This document shows positions 31,731-43,195 of a DNA stretch of 64,000 nt, piece by piece. This DNA is from Oxalicibacterium flavum (GTDB lineage Bacteria; Pseudomonadota; Gammaproteobacteria; Burkholderiales; Burkholderiaceae_D), in the NCBI RefSeq assembly GCF_014635065.1, contig NZ_BMCG01000002.1, positions 620,001 to 684,000 of the forward strand, in the 5' to 3' direction. How positions within the stretch are numbered: position 1 is the first letter of the stretch; each line of letters begins with the position of its first letter. Below the pieces are notes generated by a model. It was given only the letters and a program-made list of their open reading frames with translations, searched no databases and was not told the origin of the DNA. Made by a program: the position numbers and the translations under genes.

Positions 31731-32840
31731 CTATTTTCCAACCATTTCGTGATAAATCCTGCAATAGGAATCCGCCATTTTGTCGGCAGTAAAATGCTGC
31801 ACATATCGATGGCGCGCAGCACGTCCCATTTCCGATGCCTTGTCCGGATTGTCCCAAAGAAAACGCATCGCATCCGAAAATGCCTTGCTGTCATCGGGAG
31901 GCGTCACAAGCCCTGTTTCCCCTTGGAGATTGATAAAAGTCGTGCCGGTACCAATTTCACAGGAAATCATTGGCTTGCCAAACATGGCTCCTTCCAGCAA
32001 CGAAATACCAAACGCCTCAGAGCGTAGATTGGAAGGAAAGACGACGCCATAGCACAGCGTCAACAGGGCATTCTTGTCCGGATCGGGAAGCTCACCCAGG
32101 AAATATATATTCTGTAGATTCCACTGCTGTGCCAAGGCGCGTAGCCGGCTTTCTTCCGGGCCGCCACCGACAATGACAACCGGGCAGTCGTTTTCCCGCA
32201 TTGCTGCCAATAGGACATCCAGCCCCTTGTAATATCGCAATACCCCGACAAACAGGAAAAATTTGGGAGGAAGCTTTGCTCTCCAGCTTGCCACGACATT
32301 TTCATCCGCCGGAATAGACATGGATTCGTCCAGGCCGATCGGAATGACGTCGGTCTTCTGCCTGTAATTTTGCAGGGTAGAACTCGATTCGAGATAATTG
32401 GGCGACGTCACGACAATGCGATCCACACTACGCAGAAAAGCCTTCTGCAATGGCGCATACAATTTCAACAGATTGCGCTGCCGGACAATGTCGGAATGAT
32501 AGGTAACGACAGACGGCTTCTTGCACCCTGTCGCAAAATGAACGAGGTCCATGAATGGCCATGGATAGTGATAATGAATGACATCCACTGTTTCAGCCAA
32601 GGACCGGAAGGCTCCGCACACCTGCCATGAGAATCCGTTAGATGCGATCTGCATCCCGAGCTTTGCCTGATATACCTCATGATGCGGAAATGCGATTCGT
32701 CCCTTTGGATTGGCACTCAATGTCAGTACCTTTGTCTCCACTCCGAGAAATGAAGATTTTTCCGCAATCTGATAAATGACCTGCTCTATCCCGCCAAAGG
32801 TATCCGGGAAATAGGTTCGATAGAAATGTAATATGCGCAT
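31731..32840 (-). CDS. GT4-family glycosyltransferase
   Basis: A 369-residue GT-B enzyme. The N-terminus is MRILHFYRTYFPDTFGGIEQ; the donor half holds FFLFVGVLRYYKGLDVLLAA, GGGPEESRLRA and SEAFGISLLEGAMFGKP with the E-x7-E motif. It resembles mannosyl- and rhamnosyl-transferases of O-antigen loci. It lies between the wzx-like gene and the initiating transferase, with a 158-base gap downstream in which I see no gene. Confidence 0.9.
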   Translation of the reverse strand: MRILHFYRTYFPDTFGGIEQVIYQIAEKSSFLGVETKVLTLSANPKGRIAFPHHEVYQAKLGMQIASNGFSWQVCGAFRSLAETVDVIHYHYPWPFMDLVHFATGCKKPSVVTYHSDIVRQRNLLKLYAPLQKAFLRSVDRIVVTSPNYLESSSTLQNYRQKTDVIPIGLDESMSIPADENVVASWRAKLPPKFFLFVGVLRYYKGLDVLLAAMRENDCPVVIVGGGPEESRLRALAQQWNLQNIYFLGELPDPDKNALLTLCYGVVFPSNLRSEAFGISLLEGAMFGKPMISCEIGTGTTFINLQGETGLVTPPDDSKAFSDAMRFLWDNPDKASEMGRAARHRYVQHFTADKMADSYCRIYHEMVGK

Positions 32841-32923
32841 CGATCGTCTTGATTCTTGAAATCCGAGCGGAGTATCGAGGACACTCTTGATTACCTGTCA
32901 CCCAGGTATCGGACAAGCTCTTT

Positions 32924-34126
32924 CTATATATTTTCTCGATTTCGGTGACGCCAAAGTCCGAGTCCGATACAGCAACCAAGCAGTCCTTCAGTCACGACCG
33001 TCATCCAGGCCACGCCTACCAGGCCATGCGAAGGAATCAACAATATATTGCCTGCTATGTTAATCACAGCCACAAATGATGCAGATATGGCCAGCCAACG
33101 CTCAATACCCAATGCCAGTGCAGCCTGAGTCAACACACCGTTTGGCAAAATGAAAAGTAATGCAACACCCAGGATAGCCAGAATATGATCAGCTCCCGCA
33201 TAAGCATGTCCATACACCAGACTAATCAACGGCGTACTGCACACAAGAAGAAAAATCATGACTAACAAACCAACTACCTGTGCCCCGATCAAGGCAGGCA
33301 GCATGTTTTGCAACATTTGTTTGGGCGATCCGCTACTAAGACGAAATTTACGAAACAGTATCAAACCGACCGGGGAGGCAAGCAAAATCACCGCTTCGAT
33401 CAGCCTGTAGGCAACGCCATACTTACCAACTTCAAATTTGGGCACATCCAGCCACTCCAGCAGCAGCATATCCGCCCGAAAGTAAAGAACCGTCGCCAAG
33501 TCGAGCCACACGAATGGTAAGGTAGCCGCATAAATGGAAGGAGGAATCTTCCACAAAGGGCGCGTGCGCAGATAGCGCATGATCAATAGCCCGAAAGCGG
33601 TCGCACCAATAAACTGGGCAAAGAAAATCTGCCAAGGCTTCTCCGCCCCCATCAAAATGACAGAGACTACGCACAAAGCAGTAAAAGTGCGGTTACCTAT
33701 CTGCCACGAAGCATCTCGCACCATTCGCCCATCGCCTCTGAGGATCGACAAGCCAAATTGATTGGTCACGGACGCTGCAAAGAACCAGATGACAGCAACA
33801 ATTGTCAATGCATGCTTGGGTAACACCAGCATGGCGATCAATGAAAATATGCTGGCAGCAATAATTACGTGCCCAAGCGCAGCTTGAGGCAGCAATGGCA
33901 GAAATTGGAGCAATGCAGGAGTAGGATGGGCCCGCTCTCTCTGCAACAACCGACAAAAGCCACCATCCAGCAGGATGGCGACAATAGCCCCTCCAGACAA
34001 TGCAACCGAATAAACCCCGAACGACTCCGGCCCAAGAACCCGAGCGATCAAAATGCTTACCGTCAGGGAGATTATTCCGACAAAACCGACGGCGAGCCAT
34101 TGTGCGCCCAGAAAACGGATGATCAT
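32924..34126 (-). CDS. wzx: Wzx-like polysaccharide flippase
   Basis: A 400-residue protein with about twelve hydrophobic segments, starting MIIRFLGAQWLAVGFVGIIS and with the ARVLGPESFGVYSVALS segment typical of the PST/MATE-type exporters. Wzx proteins flip undecaprenyl-linked repeat units to the periplasmic face of the inner membrane. No classical Wzy polymerase is seen nearby; the closest candidate is the membrane protein at 1715-3055. The assignment rests on topology and context, since sequence conservation is low. Confidence 0.85.
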   Translation of the reverse strand: MIIRFLGAQWLAVGFVGIISLTVSILIARVLGPESFGVYSVALSGGAIVAILLDGGFCRLLQRERAHPTPALLQFLPLLPQAALGHVIIAASIFSLIAMLVLPKHALTIVAVIWFFAASVTNQFGLSILRGDGRMVRDASWQIGNRTFTALCVVSVILMGAEKPWQIFFAQFIGATAFGLLIMRYLRTRPLWKIPPSIYAATLPFVWLDLATVLYFRADMLLLEWLDVPKFEVGKYGVAYRLIEAVILLASPVGLILFRKFRLSSGSPKQMLQNMLPALIGAQVVGLLVMIFLLVCSTPLISLVYGHAYAGADHILAILGVALLFILPNGVLTQAALALGIERWLAISASFVAVINIAGNILLIPSHGLVGVAWMTVVTEGLLGCCIGLGLWRHRNRENI

Positions 34127-34159
34127 AAAAGAAAGGAATGCGATATGAAGGTGCGTTGA

Positions 34160-35298
34160 TTACGCAGCCTCTCGCGTCTTTTTATAGACGTCAAGCGTCA
34201 TTGAGGCTGTTCGATCCCATGAATACGACAATGCGCGCTCTTGACCTTTCCTCTTGTAGCTATCGGCCAATTCTGGCTGCTCCAATATCAATTGCATCGC
34301 GGCGGCGATCTCACTAACGTCCAGAGGATTAATCAGCATGGCCGCGTCACCCGCCACCTCGGGAAGAGAAGTGGTATTGGAAGTAATAACGGGTGTTCCC
34401 GCCGCAAAAGCTTCTATTACAGGCAAACCGAACCCTTCGTATAGCGAAGGAAAAATCAAGGCCGTAGCGCCCTTCAACACTGCAAGCAAATCGTCATCCG
34501 GCAAATGCTTGAGCCACCGTAGAGAATTGCACGAAGACGAGGACGTCAACATTTCAACGACCTCCTCACATCGCCAGCCGGCCCGACCAACAACGACAAG
34601 CGGCACCTCATTACGGACCTCTTTGGACAAGGAACGATGTGCTTCAATTACCCGTGCAATATTCTTCCTCGGCTGCAGTGTTCCCACGACCAGAAAATAG
34701 TGTTGTGGCAAATCGTACCGCTTCAGCACTCCCCTCATAATCTCATCTTCGAGCGGCCGGAACCATCTCGCATCCACCCCAAGAGGAATTGCACTGATCT
34801 TCTGCGTATCAATGCCAAAATGTTGCGCAATCTCCTGTTTCGAATATTCGGAAATGGTAATGATATGAGATGCCCACTGCGCGGAGCGCTTCCATAAGGC
34901 ATTCTTCATTTTGCGCAACTTGAGGGATACCCATTCCGGATGTGACAAGGGAATTGCATCCATGATGGATGCAATGACAGGAATCTCACCGTAGTTGGGG
35001 ATAAGATGATCCGGGGCATGAATCAGGTCAACACACTCCTTCAGTTGCGCTGTTCCCGGAAAGGGAAGCCCGGATACAACCGATGCTGCTGCAAACGGGG
35101 CATATCGTCCAAATGTAGTCGGAGCACGTGAGCCGATAGGAAACTGCGACGGAGAATACCCGTAAGAGATGGGGAAAAGCTCAACAGCTGAGTCAGCCTC
35201 AAGCCTTTTCATCAACTCCCGGGTATAACTACCAATCCCATCGATCCCGCCCAGCGCCAGGCAACGCGCAAGCACGGTGACGCCAAAACCTACCCTCA

Positions 35299-35302
<4 letters not shown>
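34160..35302 (-). CDS. GT4-family glycosyltransferase
   Basis: A 380-residue GT-B enzyme: N-terminal GFGVTVLARCLALGGIDGIG loop, middle HIITISEYSKQEIAQHFGID, donor half with YFLVVGTLQPRKNIARVIEA and the E-x7-E segment SLYEGFGLPVIEAFAAGTP. The pattern is close to mannosyl/rhamnosyl-transferases of the WbpX-WbpZ kind. Its ATG region overlaps the end of rmd (35299) by four bases, so it is coupled to GDP-rhamnose synthesis, hinting at GDP-D-rhamnose as donor; this is inference. Confidence 0.9.
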
Positions 35303-37398
<2,096 letters not shown>

Positions 37399-38583
37399 TC
37401 AAGTATTAATCCATCTGCCAGGTGGATGGAACGGAGCCAAGCCTGTTACTCCGCTTTTGCATCGAAAAGGTTTCCATGGAGTATAGGAAAGCAAAGAACA
37501 GCCATCTCTGTCATGAACAGCCATATTTAATCGATACACACCTGAATTCAAGTAAAAGGGGCCGATTTCACAGTGAAAAGGCTGCAAGGCATTTATTCCA
37601 CCATCGCGATCGCTGCGATATTCAAATAATGCTCTGCCTGCATCATCAGTGATATTGATCGATACTATACATTCAGATGGCAGGGTGTGCGGCTGTACTT
37701 TTATTATCAATCCCTCCCCCATACCGATCACAGGAATTCCGTCTATCTCCGAGAAATGATTTGTAGTGATATTGAATGTCAAAGCATCTGCATTAAGTCC
37801 TTGCATCTTCTTTGGACCACTACTAACACCGCCTTCTTGATACAAATCTATTGCTTCCTGCACATCACCGTAATGTTTCATTTTACCGCTTTCCAAAACC
37901 ATCCCCAGATTACAAAATCTTTTAATGTGAGCCAGGGAATGCGAAACAAATATTAATGCAGTATCTTCCAGATAATTAGAAATAAATTCATAACATTTCA
38001 AGCGAAAATCAAGATCTCCGACAGCCAGTGCCTCATCGATTATCAAAATATCAGGCTTGTTCATTGTTGAAACTGCAAATCCCAATCTCGCACGCATGCC
38101 TGAACTATAGTACTTTACAGGGGTGTGAATTGAGTCTTGCAGCTCTGCAAAATCAACTATTCTCTTTATTTCTCGTTGAAAATCACTTTCGCTAACCCCT
38201 TTTATACGGGCTCGTAATCTAGCATTTTGATAACCTGTCATCATCGGATGAAATCCACTGGTGAGCTCGATCATCTGATCCATTTTACCTGCAACGCTAA
38301 CCCTGCCCTCTGTTGGCAAAGTAATTCCAGAAATGATTTTCATCAAGGTGGATTTGCCGGCTCCGTTTTTTCCCAACACTCCGAGCCGGTCTCCCCTTTT
38401 TAACGAAAAAGAAATATTGCGCAATGACCAAAATTCATTTTGCCTGAGTTTTTTTGGCTCACTGTCATTTGAAAAAATACCTCTAATAGAATCAGAAAAT
38501 CCATACTTAAGAGAAAGAGCCAGATTTCTACAATACTTCTTGGATACGCCATCAACTTCCAAAAGGAGTTTTTCTGAAGACAT
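37399..38583 (-). CDS. wzt: Wzt, ATP-binding subunit of a polysaccharide ABC exporter
   Basis: A 394-residue ATPase. Residues 1-245 are the ABC domain with Walker A GKNGAGKST (71-79), signature YSSGMRARLGFA and Walker B PDILIIDEALAVGD. Residues about 250-394 form an extra beta-rich domain (VIGMGEGLIIKVQPHTLPSE, GVYRLNMAVHDRDG). This matches the Wzt C-terminal carbohydrate-binding domain that in E. coli O9a reads the modified chain end. Its presence suggests that the exported chain is capped and finished in the cytoplasm. It pairs with Wzm just upstream. Confidence 0.93.
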   Translation of the reverse strand: MSSEKLLLEVDGVSKKYCRNLALSLKYGFSDSIRGIFSNDSEPKKLRQNEFWSLRNISFSLKRGDRLGVLGKNGAGKSTLMKIISGITLPTEGRVSVAGKMDQMIELTSGFHPMMTGYQNARLRARIKGVSESDFQREIKRIVDFAELQDSIHTPVKYYSSGMRARLGFAVSTMNKPDILIIDEALAVGDLDFRLKCYEFISNYLEDTALIFVSHSLAHIKRFCNLGMVLESGKMKHYGDVQEAIDLYQEGGVSSGPKKMQGLNADALTFNITTNHFSEIDGIPVIGMGEGLIIKVQPHTLPSECIVSINITDDAGRALFEYRSDRDGGINALQPFHCEIGPFYLNSGVYRLNMAVHDRDGCSLLSYTPWKPFRCKSGVTGLAPFHPPGRWINT

Positions 38584-39399
38584 TCAAAGCCTCTCCATCA
38601 CCAATGGCATTACGATTCGATACCCTGCCATCATAATGACAGATAATATTAAAAGTACCACGCTCCATATAATGGCTGGAATTAAAAAATTCAGATCCCC
38701 TCCAAACATGAAGTCTCTGGCAGTTACCAATGTAGCTGCAAATGGATTACATACTTGAATCCAATATGCTACAGAATCGGGCGAGCTGGAGGCTTGATAA
38801 AAAACAGGGCTTCCTATAAGCAACACAAAGGAAATTGAAGAAATAAATTTGGAAATATCACTGTAAAAGCTGGAAGGTAGCGCCAGGACATATCCGATAG
38901 CACTTCCCGTGAATATCGCAAGCACCATAAAAAATACAGACAATATCCAAGACAATGTCGGTGGCACACCAAAAATTAAACTGACTCCAACAATCAGTAC
39001 AATACGAACACCAAGATCCAGAAAAGAAAGAATAATTTGAGAAACAGCAAATATCTCCGGCTGTATTTTCATGTTTTTTAAGAAAGCACTGCCTTTTCTT
39101 AAATAATTCAGTTGGTTGGTTAATGCCTCAAACCAGACTTGATAAAGGCATATCCCAAAAAATGCGAAAACAACTGGGTTAACACCGTTTGTACCAATTT
39201 CGACACCATGCTGAGTAAGCGCACCTCTTACAAATATAAATGCAACCCCATATAAAGCAGGAGACAACAATACCCAGAAATATCCTGCTTTCGATCCTAT
39301 ATAACGCGCCTGAAAATCCCGCCATGCTAAAACCCAAGCAAGGGAAACTGTATGGGGAAACTCTCTCAAAGATAAAAAAAGTTCAGAACCAAATTTCAT
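38584..39399 (-). CDS. wzm: Wzm, permease of a polysaccharide ABC exporter
   Basis: A 271-residue ABC-2-type permease with six hydrophobic segments and the usual N-terminal stretch LAWRDFQARYIGSKAGYFWV. The motif SPALYGVAFIFVRG and the C-terminal helices fit Wzm/RfbA-type exporters. It moves the whole undecaprenyl-linked chain across the inner membrane. Stop and wzt start are directly adjacent, so the two subunits are co-translated. Base composition here is clearly AT-rich. Confidence 0.93.
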   Translation of the reverse strand: MKFGSELFLSLREFPHTVSLAWVLAWRDFQARYIGSKAGYFWVLLSPALYGVAFIFVRGALTQHGVEIGTNGVNPVVFAFFGICLYQVWFEALTNQLNYLRKGSAFLKNMKIQPEIFAVSQIILSFLDLGVRIVLIVGVSLIFGVPPTLSWILSVFFMVLAIFTGSAIGYVLALPSSFYSDISKFISSISFVLLIGSPVFYQASSSPDSVAYWIQVCNPFAATLVTARDFMFGGDLNFLIPAIIWSVVLLILSVIMMAGYRIVMPLVMERL

Positions 39400-39412
39400 A
39401 TATACTCACCAA

Positions 39413-39787
39413 CTATTCCTTCAGGGCAGTGCTATTCTTCAAACCAACAACAATCGTATTTTTGCCCCCACTCATGGCTGCAAAAGATTTTTCTAAAGAA
39501 TCGAGATGCTTTGCAAGCTCTCCTATACATTCCATCAATAGCAAATCTACATCTTGATTTCTTAAAGAAATTTTCTTTCTCTCACTTATTGAAATTTCCA
39601 AATCATGTATCTTGTTTTGCGAAGAGCCCAGTTCCTTTTTCAGCTCAATTAGATCAACTCGCAACATTTTCATTTCAGAAGAAATTTTGTTTAACTCGTC
39701 ATTTATTTGACCAAGAGATTTAACCACTGAATTCGGCGTCAAGAAACTTCTGAAAGTTTCAATGAACTTACCTAAATAATTTTTCAT
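39413..39787 (-). CDS. Small coiled-coil protein next to Wzm/Wzt
   Basis: A 124-residue protein I do not recognise. Residues 1-18 (MKNYLGKFIETFRSFLTP) could be an amphipathic helix. Residues about 22-72 show heptads (LGQINDELNKISSEMKML, LRVDLIELKKELGSSQNKIH) and strongly suggest a coiled coil; the end is polar. It lies two bases after a methyltransferase gene and 13 before wzm, so it is probably coupled to both. A chain-length ruler role as in the WbdD coiled coil is a guess from position and shape, with no sequence family behind it. Confidence 0.7.
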   Translation of the reverse strand: MKNYLGKFIETFRSFLTPNSVVKSLGQINDELNKISSEMKMLRVDLIELKKELGSSQNKIHDLEISISERKKISLRNQDVDLLLMECIGELAKHLDSLEKSFAAMSGGKNTIVVGLKNSTALKE

Positions 39788-39789
39788 AT

Positions 39790-40500
39790 CTAAGCCTCAT
39801 CTTTGAGCATATCGCGAACTCTTTTTAATTTATTTTCAATCCGCTTGGCTATTCCACCTCCCGTCAAAGATGAATTTTCATCCAGAAAGCGATCAAAATC
39901 TTTCGTATATATCGCTTCCAATCCACTCTTACTACAAAGATAAGCAAGTAATTCTTTGGGATACGGACGAATATGTGTCGGGTCTCGGTAGAAGGAACCT
40001 AACATCACGCGAAAATCCTTGGCGTTTGGAGTGACAATTATTGCCATTCCTCCTGGAGTCAGAACTTTTGCTATATTTGCCACAAGAAGTTCTGCGATTT
40101 CCCCATTCATATGTTCAATCAGATGCAAACAAGAAACCATATCGAATTGAACGTTTCTTTGAATCATTGCATCCAAAACCAATAATGCATCACCATGGAA
40201 AACTGAATGGCCTCTAACAGTGCTTTCTTTAGCCAAGCCTGGATCAAGTTCGATTCCATAACATTCAATTTTCTTGCGCTCCAGAACTTCTAGAAACGTT
40301 CCCCTTCCACTTGCAATATCTAACCAGGATCCTATGTGTTGTCTGGTTGTAGAAACCCACTGAATTATGTTATCCAATTCAGCCATACGACGAATATAAG
40401 TCGCTTCTTCTCCTCGAAAATAATCCTCGTATTGATGATAATCAGCACCTAACGGAGTTATATCTATTCTCCATTCTGACAATAGATCTTTAATCTCCAT
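39790..40500 (-). CDS. SAM-dependent class I methyltransferase
   Basis: A 236-residue protein with the SAM-binding glycine motif WLDIASGRGTFLEVLERKKI, the acidic end of strand two in CYGIELDPGLA, and FDMVSCLHLIEHMNGEIAEL, which is typical of UbiE/WbdD-like methyltransferases. TPGGMAIIVTPNAKDFRVML follows. Beside Wzm/Wzt it may methylate the non-reducing end of the chain, a known termination signal. No kinase domain is present, unlike WbdD. AT-rich composition like its neighbours. Confidence 0.87.
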   Translation of the reverse strand: MEIKDLLSEWRIDITPLGADYHQYEDYFRGEEATYIRRMAELDNIIQWVSTTRQHIGSWLDIASGRGTFLEVLERKKIECYGIELDPGLAKESTVRGHSVFHGDALLVLDAMIQRNVQFDMVSCLHLIEHMNGEIAELLVANIAKVLTPGGMAIIVTPNAKDFRVMLGSFYRDPTHIRPYPKELLAYLCSKSGLEAIYTKDFDRFLDENSSLTGGGIAKRIENKLKRVRDMLKDEA

Positions 40501-40519
40501 TTAAAACTCCTCAATAAAA

Positions 40520-41929
40520 TTAGGAGACACTTTCCCAACAATCACTAAGACATTTAACAGAAATTTCTTGACTGTACTTTTGAAGAATATTTTCACGAGC
40601 ACGAATCCCTAGATTTTCGGCAAAATGCGGATTTTTTATTATTTTTATAATCGCATCAATGAATCCCTCGGTATCCCCAGGTGGAACAAGTAATCCAGTT
40701 TGACCATGAGCAATGCTTTCGACAATTCCGCCCACCGCATAAGCTACGACAGGTTTTTTTGATATTCCAGCTTCCAACGGAACCCGGCCGAACGGCTCAG
40801 GCCATTTGTTAGGACAAGCAACTACTGTAGCTCTGGCATAAGCTCTATATAGCTCCTCTCTGGAAAGATATCCAGTAAACGCCACCCGGTCAGCATGTCC
40901 GGTCATAGCTAACGATCTTCTTAAGGATTTTTCTACATTATCACCACGCCCGGCTAACGTAATCTTAAAATCAGATAATTCTGCGCCCAGTTTTTCAAGC
41001 CATTTTATTATTTCCAATTGCCCTTTATTGGCATTAAGCATACCAACAATTAAAATTTCCGGAGGTGAAGCCTGATAAACAACTTGCCTTTCCGCCAAAT
41101 CGTATTCACCTGCGGGATTTGGAACAAGACACATCTTGTCGGCAGGCACTATTTCTGCGACTTGCTGCTGCAAAAATCGACTGGTTACTATGACCTTATC
41201 TGCTTTTCGAAGTGCCGCTTGACGAAATTTTTTATCCTCAAATAACTGTCGTTTTACCAACTTTCTGCAACTATCTGATAATGATTGCGCACATTCAAAA
41301 TTGCAGGTATTACATATCCTGCCATCTATGTTCATGGACTGCGATCGATCTATGCAGTAAAACCTGTTATCTCGCACTTGTGCGACCACGGGCACACCAA
41401 AATCTATTCTAGAAGCCAACAAAATGCTCCTAAAATTATCTGCGTGCACAAGCTGTGGATTAAAGGAGGAAGCTATTTTTTTTATGTTTACCAATGTCTC
41501 TTTAACATCAGATATTTCCTCGTCCATTATTGGTAAAAATCCGATTTTCCTCGACCGCTTGAGAGAAAGAGCCAATCTTAATTTGCGCAACCTCTTTAAA
41601 ATCGAAGCATAATTAAAATCAGAAAATATATATTTTGCTCCATCCATGAGCAAATAAACGTGTCGAGAGGCAAAAAAATTTCGTCGCCTTTTTATACTAT
41701 TGCTGCGAACAGTTGGCCACCTCGAAGAATATGGAACCTTGAAAACTTCAACTCCCTGATAATTAGTCTTTTCAACTTTTCCAAGTTGTTCATTTAGCGT
41801 AATTACCGCCACTTGATTATTTGCATCCACAATTTGCTTCAAGAGAATATGCAAACTTATTTCTGCCCCACCCTCTGCAAAAGGAGGATAGCGATCAGTA
41901 ATTACCAGAATGCGCTTTCCTGAAATCAT
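40520..41929 (-). CDS. GT4-family glycosyltransferase with a cysteine-rich insert
   Basis: A 469-residue GT-B enzyme starting MISGKRILVITDRYPPFAEG. An insert near residue 210-230 (ICNTCNFECAQSLSDSC) carries four cysteines, seen in some large GT4 proteins. The donor half contains ILIVGMLNANKGQLEIIKWL, TLAGRGDNVEKSL and WPEPFGRVPLEAGISKKP. Substrate unknown. The ATG overlaps the end of the upstream GT4 gene by four bases. In the ABC-type module it probably extends the chain. Confidence 0.88.
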   Translation of the reverse strand: MISGKRILVITDRYPPFAEGGAEISLHILLKQIVDANNQVAVITLNEQLGKVEKTNYQGVEVFKVPYSSRWPTVRSNSIKRRRNFFASRHVYLLMDGAKYIFSDFNYASILKRLRKLRLALSLKRSRKIGFLPIMDEEISDVKETLVNIKKIASSFNPQLVHADNFRSILLASRIDFGVPVVAQVRDNRFYCIDRSQSMNIDGRICNTCNFECAQSLSDSCRKLVKRQLFEDKKFRQAALRKADKVIVTSRFLQQQVAEIVPADKMCLVPNPAGEYDLAERQVVYQASPPEILIVGMLNANKGQLEIIKWLEKLGAELSDFKITLAGRGDNVEKSLRRSLAMTGHADRVAFTGYLSREELYRAYARATVVACPNKWPEPFGRVPLEAGISKKPVVAYAVGGIVESIAHGQTGLLVPPGDTEGFIDAIIKIIKNPHFAENLGIRARENILQKYSQEISVKCLSDCWESVS

Positions 41930-43149
41930 CCCCTCACCTTCCTAGCAACATTCTCTGAAATTGAATTCCAATTGAATTTGGAGTCTATTTGTGAGCGTGC
42001 TCTTTCTACCAATTCAATACTTAATGCATCGTCGCCAACCAACTTTAACACTTTGTCGGCAAGATCTTTTTCATCATTTGGATCACATAAAAATCCTGTA
42101 TTTCCATTGGTGACGACATCAGTCATTCCTCCGCTTCTAGCGGCAATTACCGGAGCACCTGCGGCAGTACCTTCCAGAAGCACAATACCGAACCCCTCAA
42201 CCGCTCCGTTTGGCAATTCTTTTGATGGCAACACTAAAACATCTATTGCCCGTAATACTTGCCATTTCGTTTCTTCGGATACTGCTCCCAGCCACGTTAT
42301 TCTGGACGATACGCCGATTTCCTCTGACAAGCGCTGTAGCTTGATACGTTCTGGTCCATCGCCAAACACTACCAACTGGACATTAGGTGCATGCTTTAAT
42401 GCTCGCACTAACAAATCGACATTTTTCGATGGGACTAAACGTCCCGCGAATCCTATTGTCCGGTCTGTTGACAAGCTGAGTTCAAGTCGTCTTTCTTCTC
42501 TTTCTTTTCTATCAAATACTGGACTTAATGCACACTCTCTAGAGTAATCATCTACGCTAATTCCACATCCGGAAATAGAAATTTGATCTGTCTTTTTTGG
42601 TTGCAGCGCTGTTACCAAATTTTTTGTATACCCACTTATGGCAAAAATATGATCTGATTTTCCAATGACATAGCGTGTTTTCGCAAGCAAAGATCCTCGC
42701 TTCCCCATGAAATAATCAAGAATACGCCGCTTCAATGAACGTTCGCCAACAATCAATGATCTTAATTCGTAACCGTAGAAAAAGGACGTCAATAAAATTT
42801 TTTTCCTAAAGCAGAAACTTGCAACCGCAGTCCCATAATAAAACGGATGCATCAACATGATGCAATCAAATTGTTTGCTTTTATGAATATCTTCCAGCAA
42901 TGAAAAAATACGCGCCTCTTCTTCAGATGAATTCCAGCTAGCACGTTTTTTTACATTCGAACCTTGATCCACAATCAAATCGTATTCACAAGGGAAATCT
43001 GGTGGAATTGAGCTACCTTGTGGTCCTAATACCGCCACAGTACATCCTTGTCCAACCAGAGCATTTGCCAAATGATGAATCATTGTAGAAATACCACCAA
43101 CACTCGGCAGAAAATCTACCGAGACAATTAAGATTCTATTATTTTTCAC
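41926..43149 (-). CDS. GT4-family glycosyltransferase
   Basis: A 407-residue GT-B enzyme: ILIVSVDFLPSVGGISTMIH at the N-terminus, GFAGRLVPSKNVDLLVRALK and VFGDGPERIKLQRLSEEIG in the donor half, and LPNGAVEGFGIVLLEGTAAG with the E-x7-E motif. The resemblance to PimB/mannosyltransferase-like enzymes fits a mannose or rhamnose donor, but this is inference. It lies 46 bases after the zinc-ribbon methyltransferase gene. Confidence 0.9.
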   Translation of the reverse strand: MKNNRILIVSVDFLPSVGGISTMIHHLANALVGQGCTVAVLGPQGSSIPPDFPCEYDLIVDQGSNVKKRASWNSSEEEARIFSLLEDIHKSKQFDCIMLMHPFYYGTAVASFCFRKKILLTSFFYGYELRSLIVGERSLKRRILDYFMGKRGSLLAKTRYVIGKSDHIFAISGYTKNLVTALQPKKTDQISISGCGISVDDYSRECALSPVFDRKEREERRLELSLSTDRTIGFAGRLVPSKNVDLLVRALKHAPNVQLVVFGDGPERIKLQRLSEEIGVSSRITWLGAVSEETKWQVLRAIDVLVLPSKELPNGAVEGFGIVLLEGTAAGAPVIAARSGGMTDVVTNGNTGFLCDPNDEKDLADKVLKLVGDDALSIELVERARSQIDSKFNWNSISENVARKVRG

Positions 43150-43195
43150 AAAATACCTATCTAATGATACGACCGATACGACTCAAAAAGCGCTA

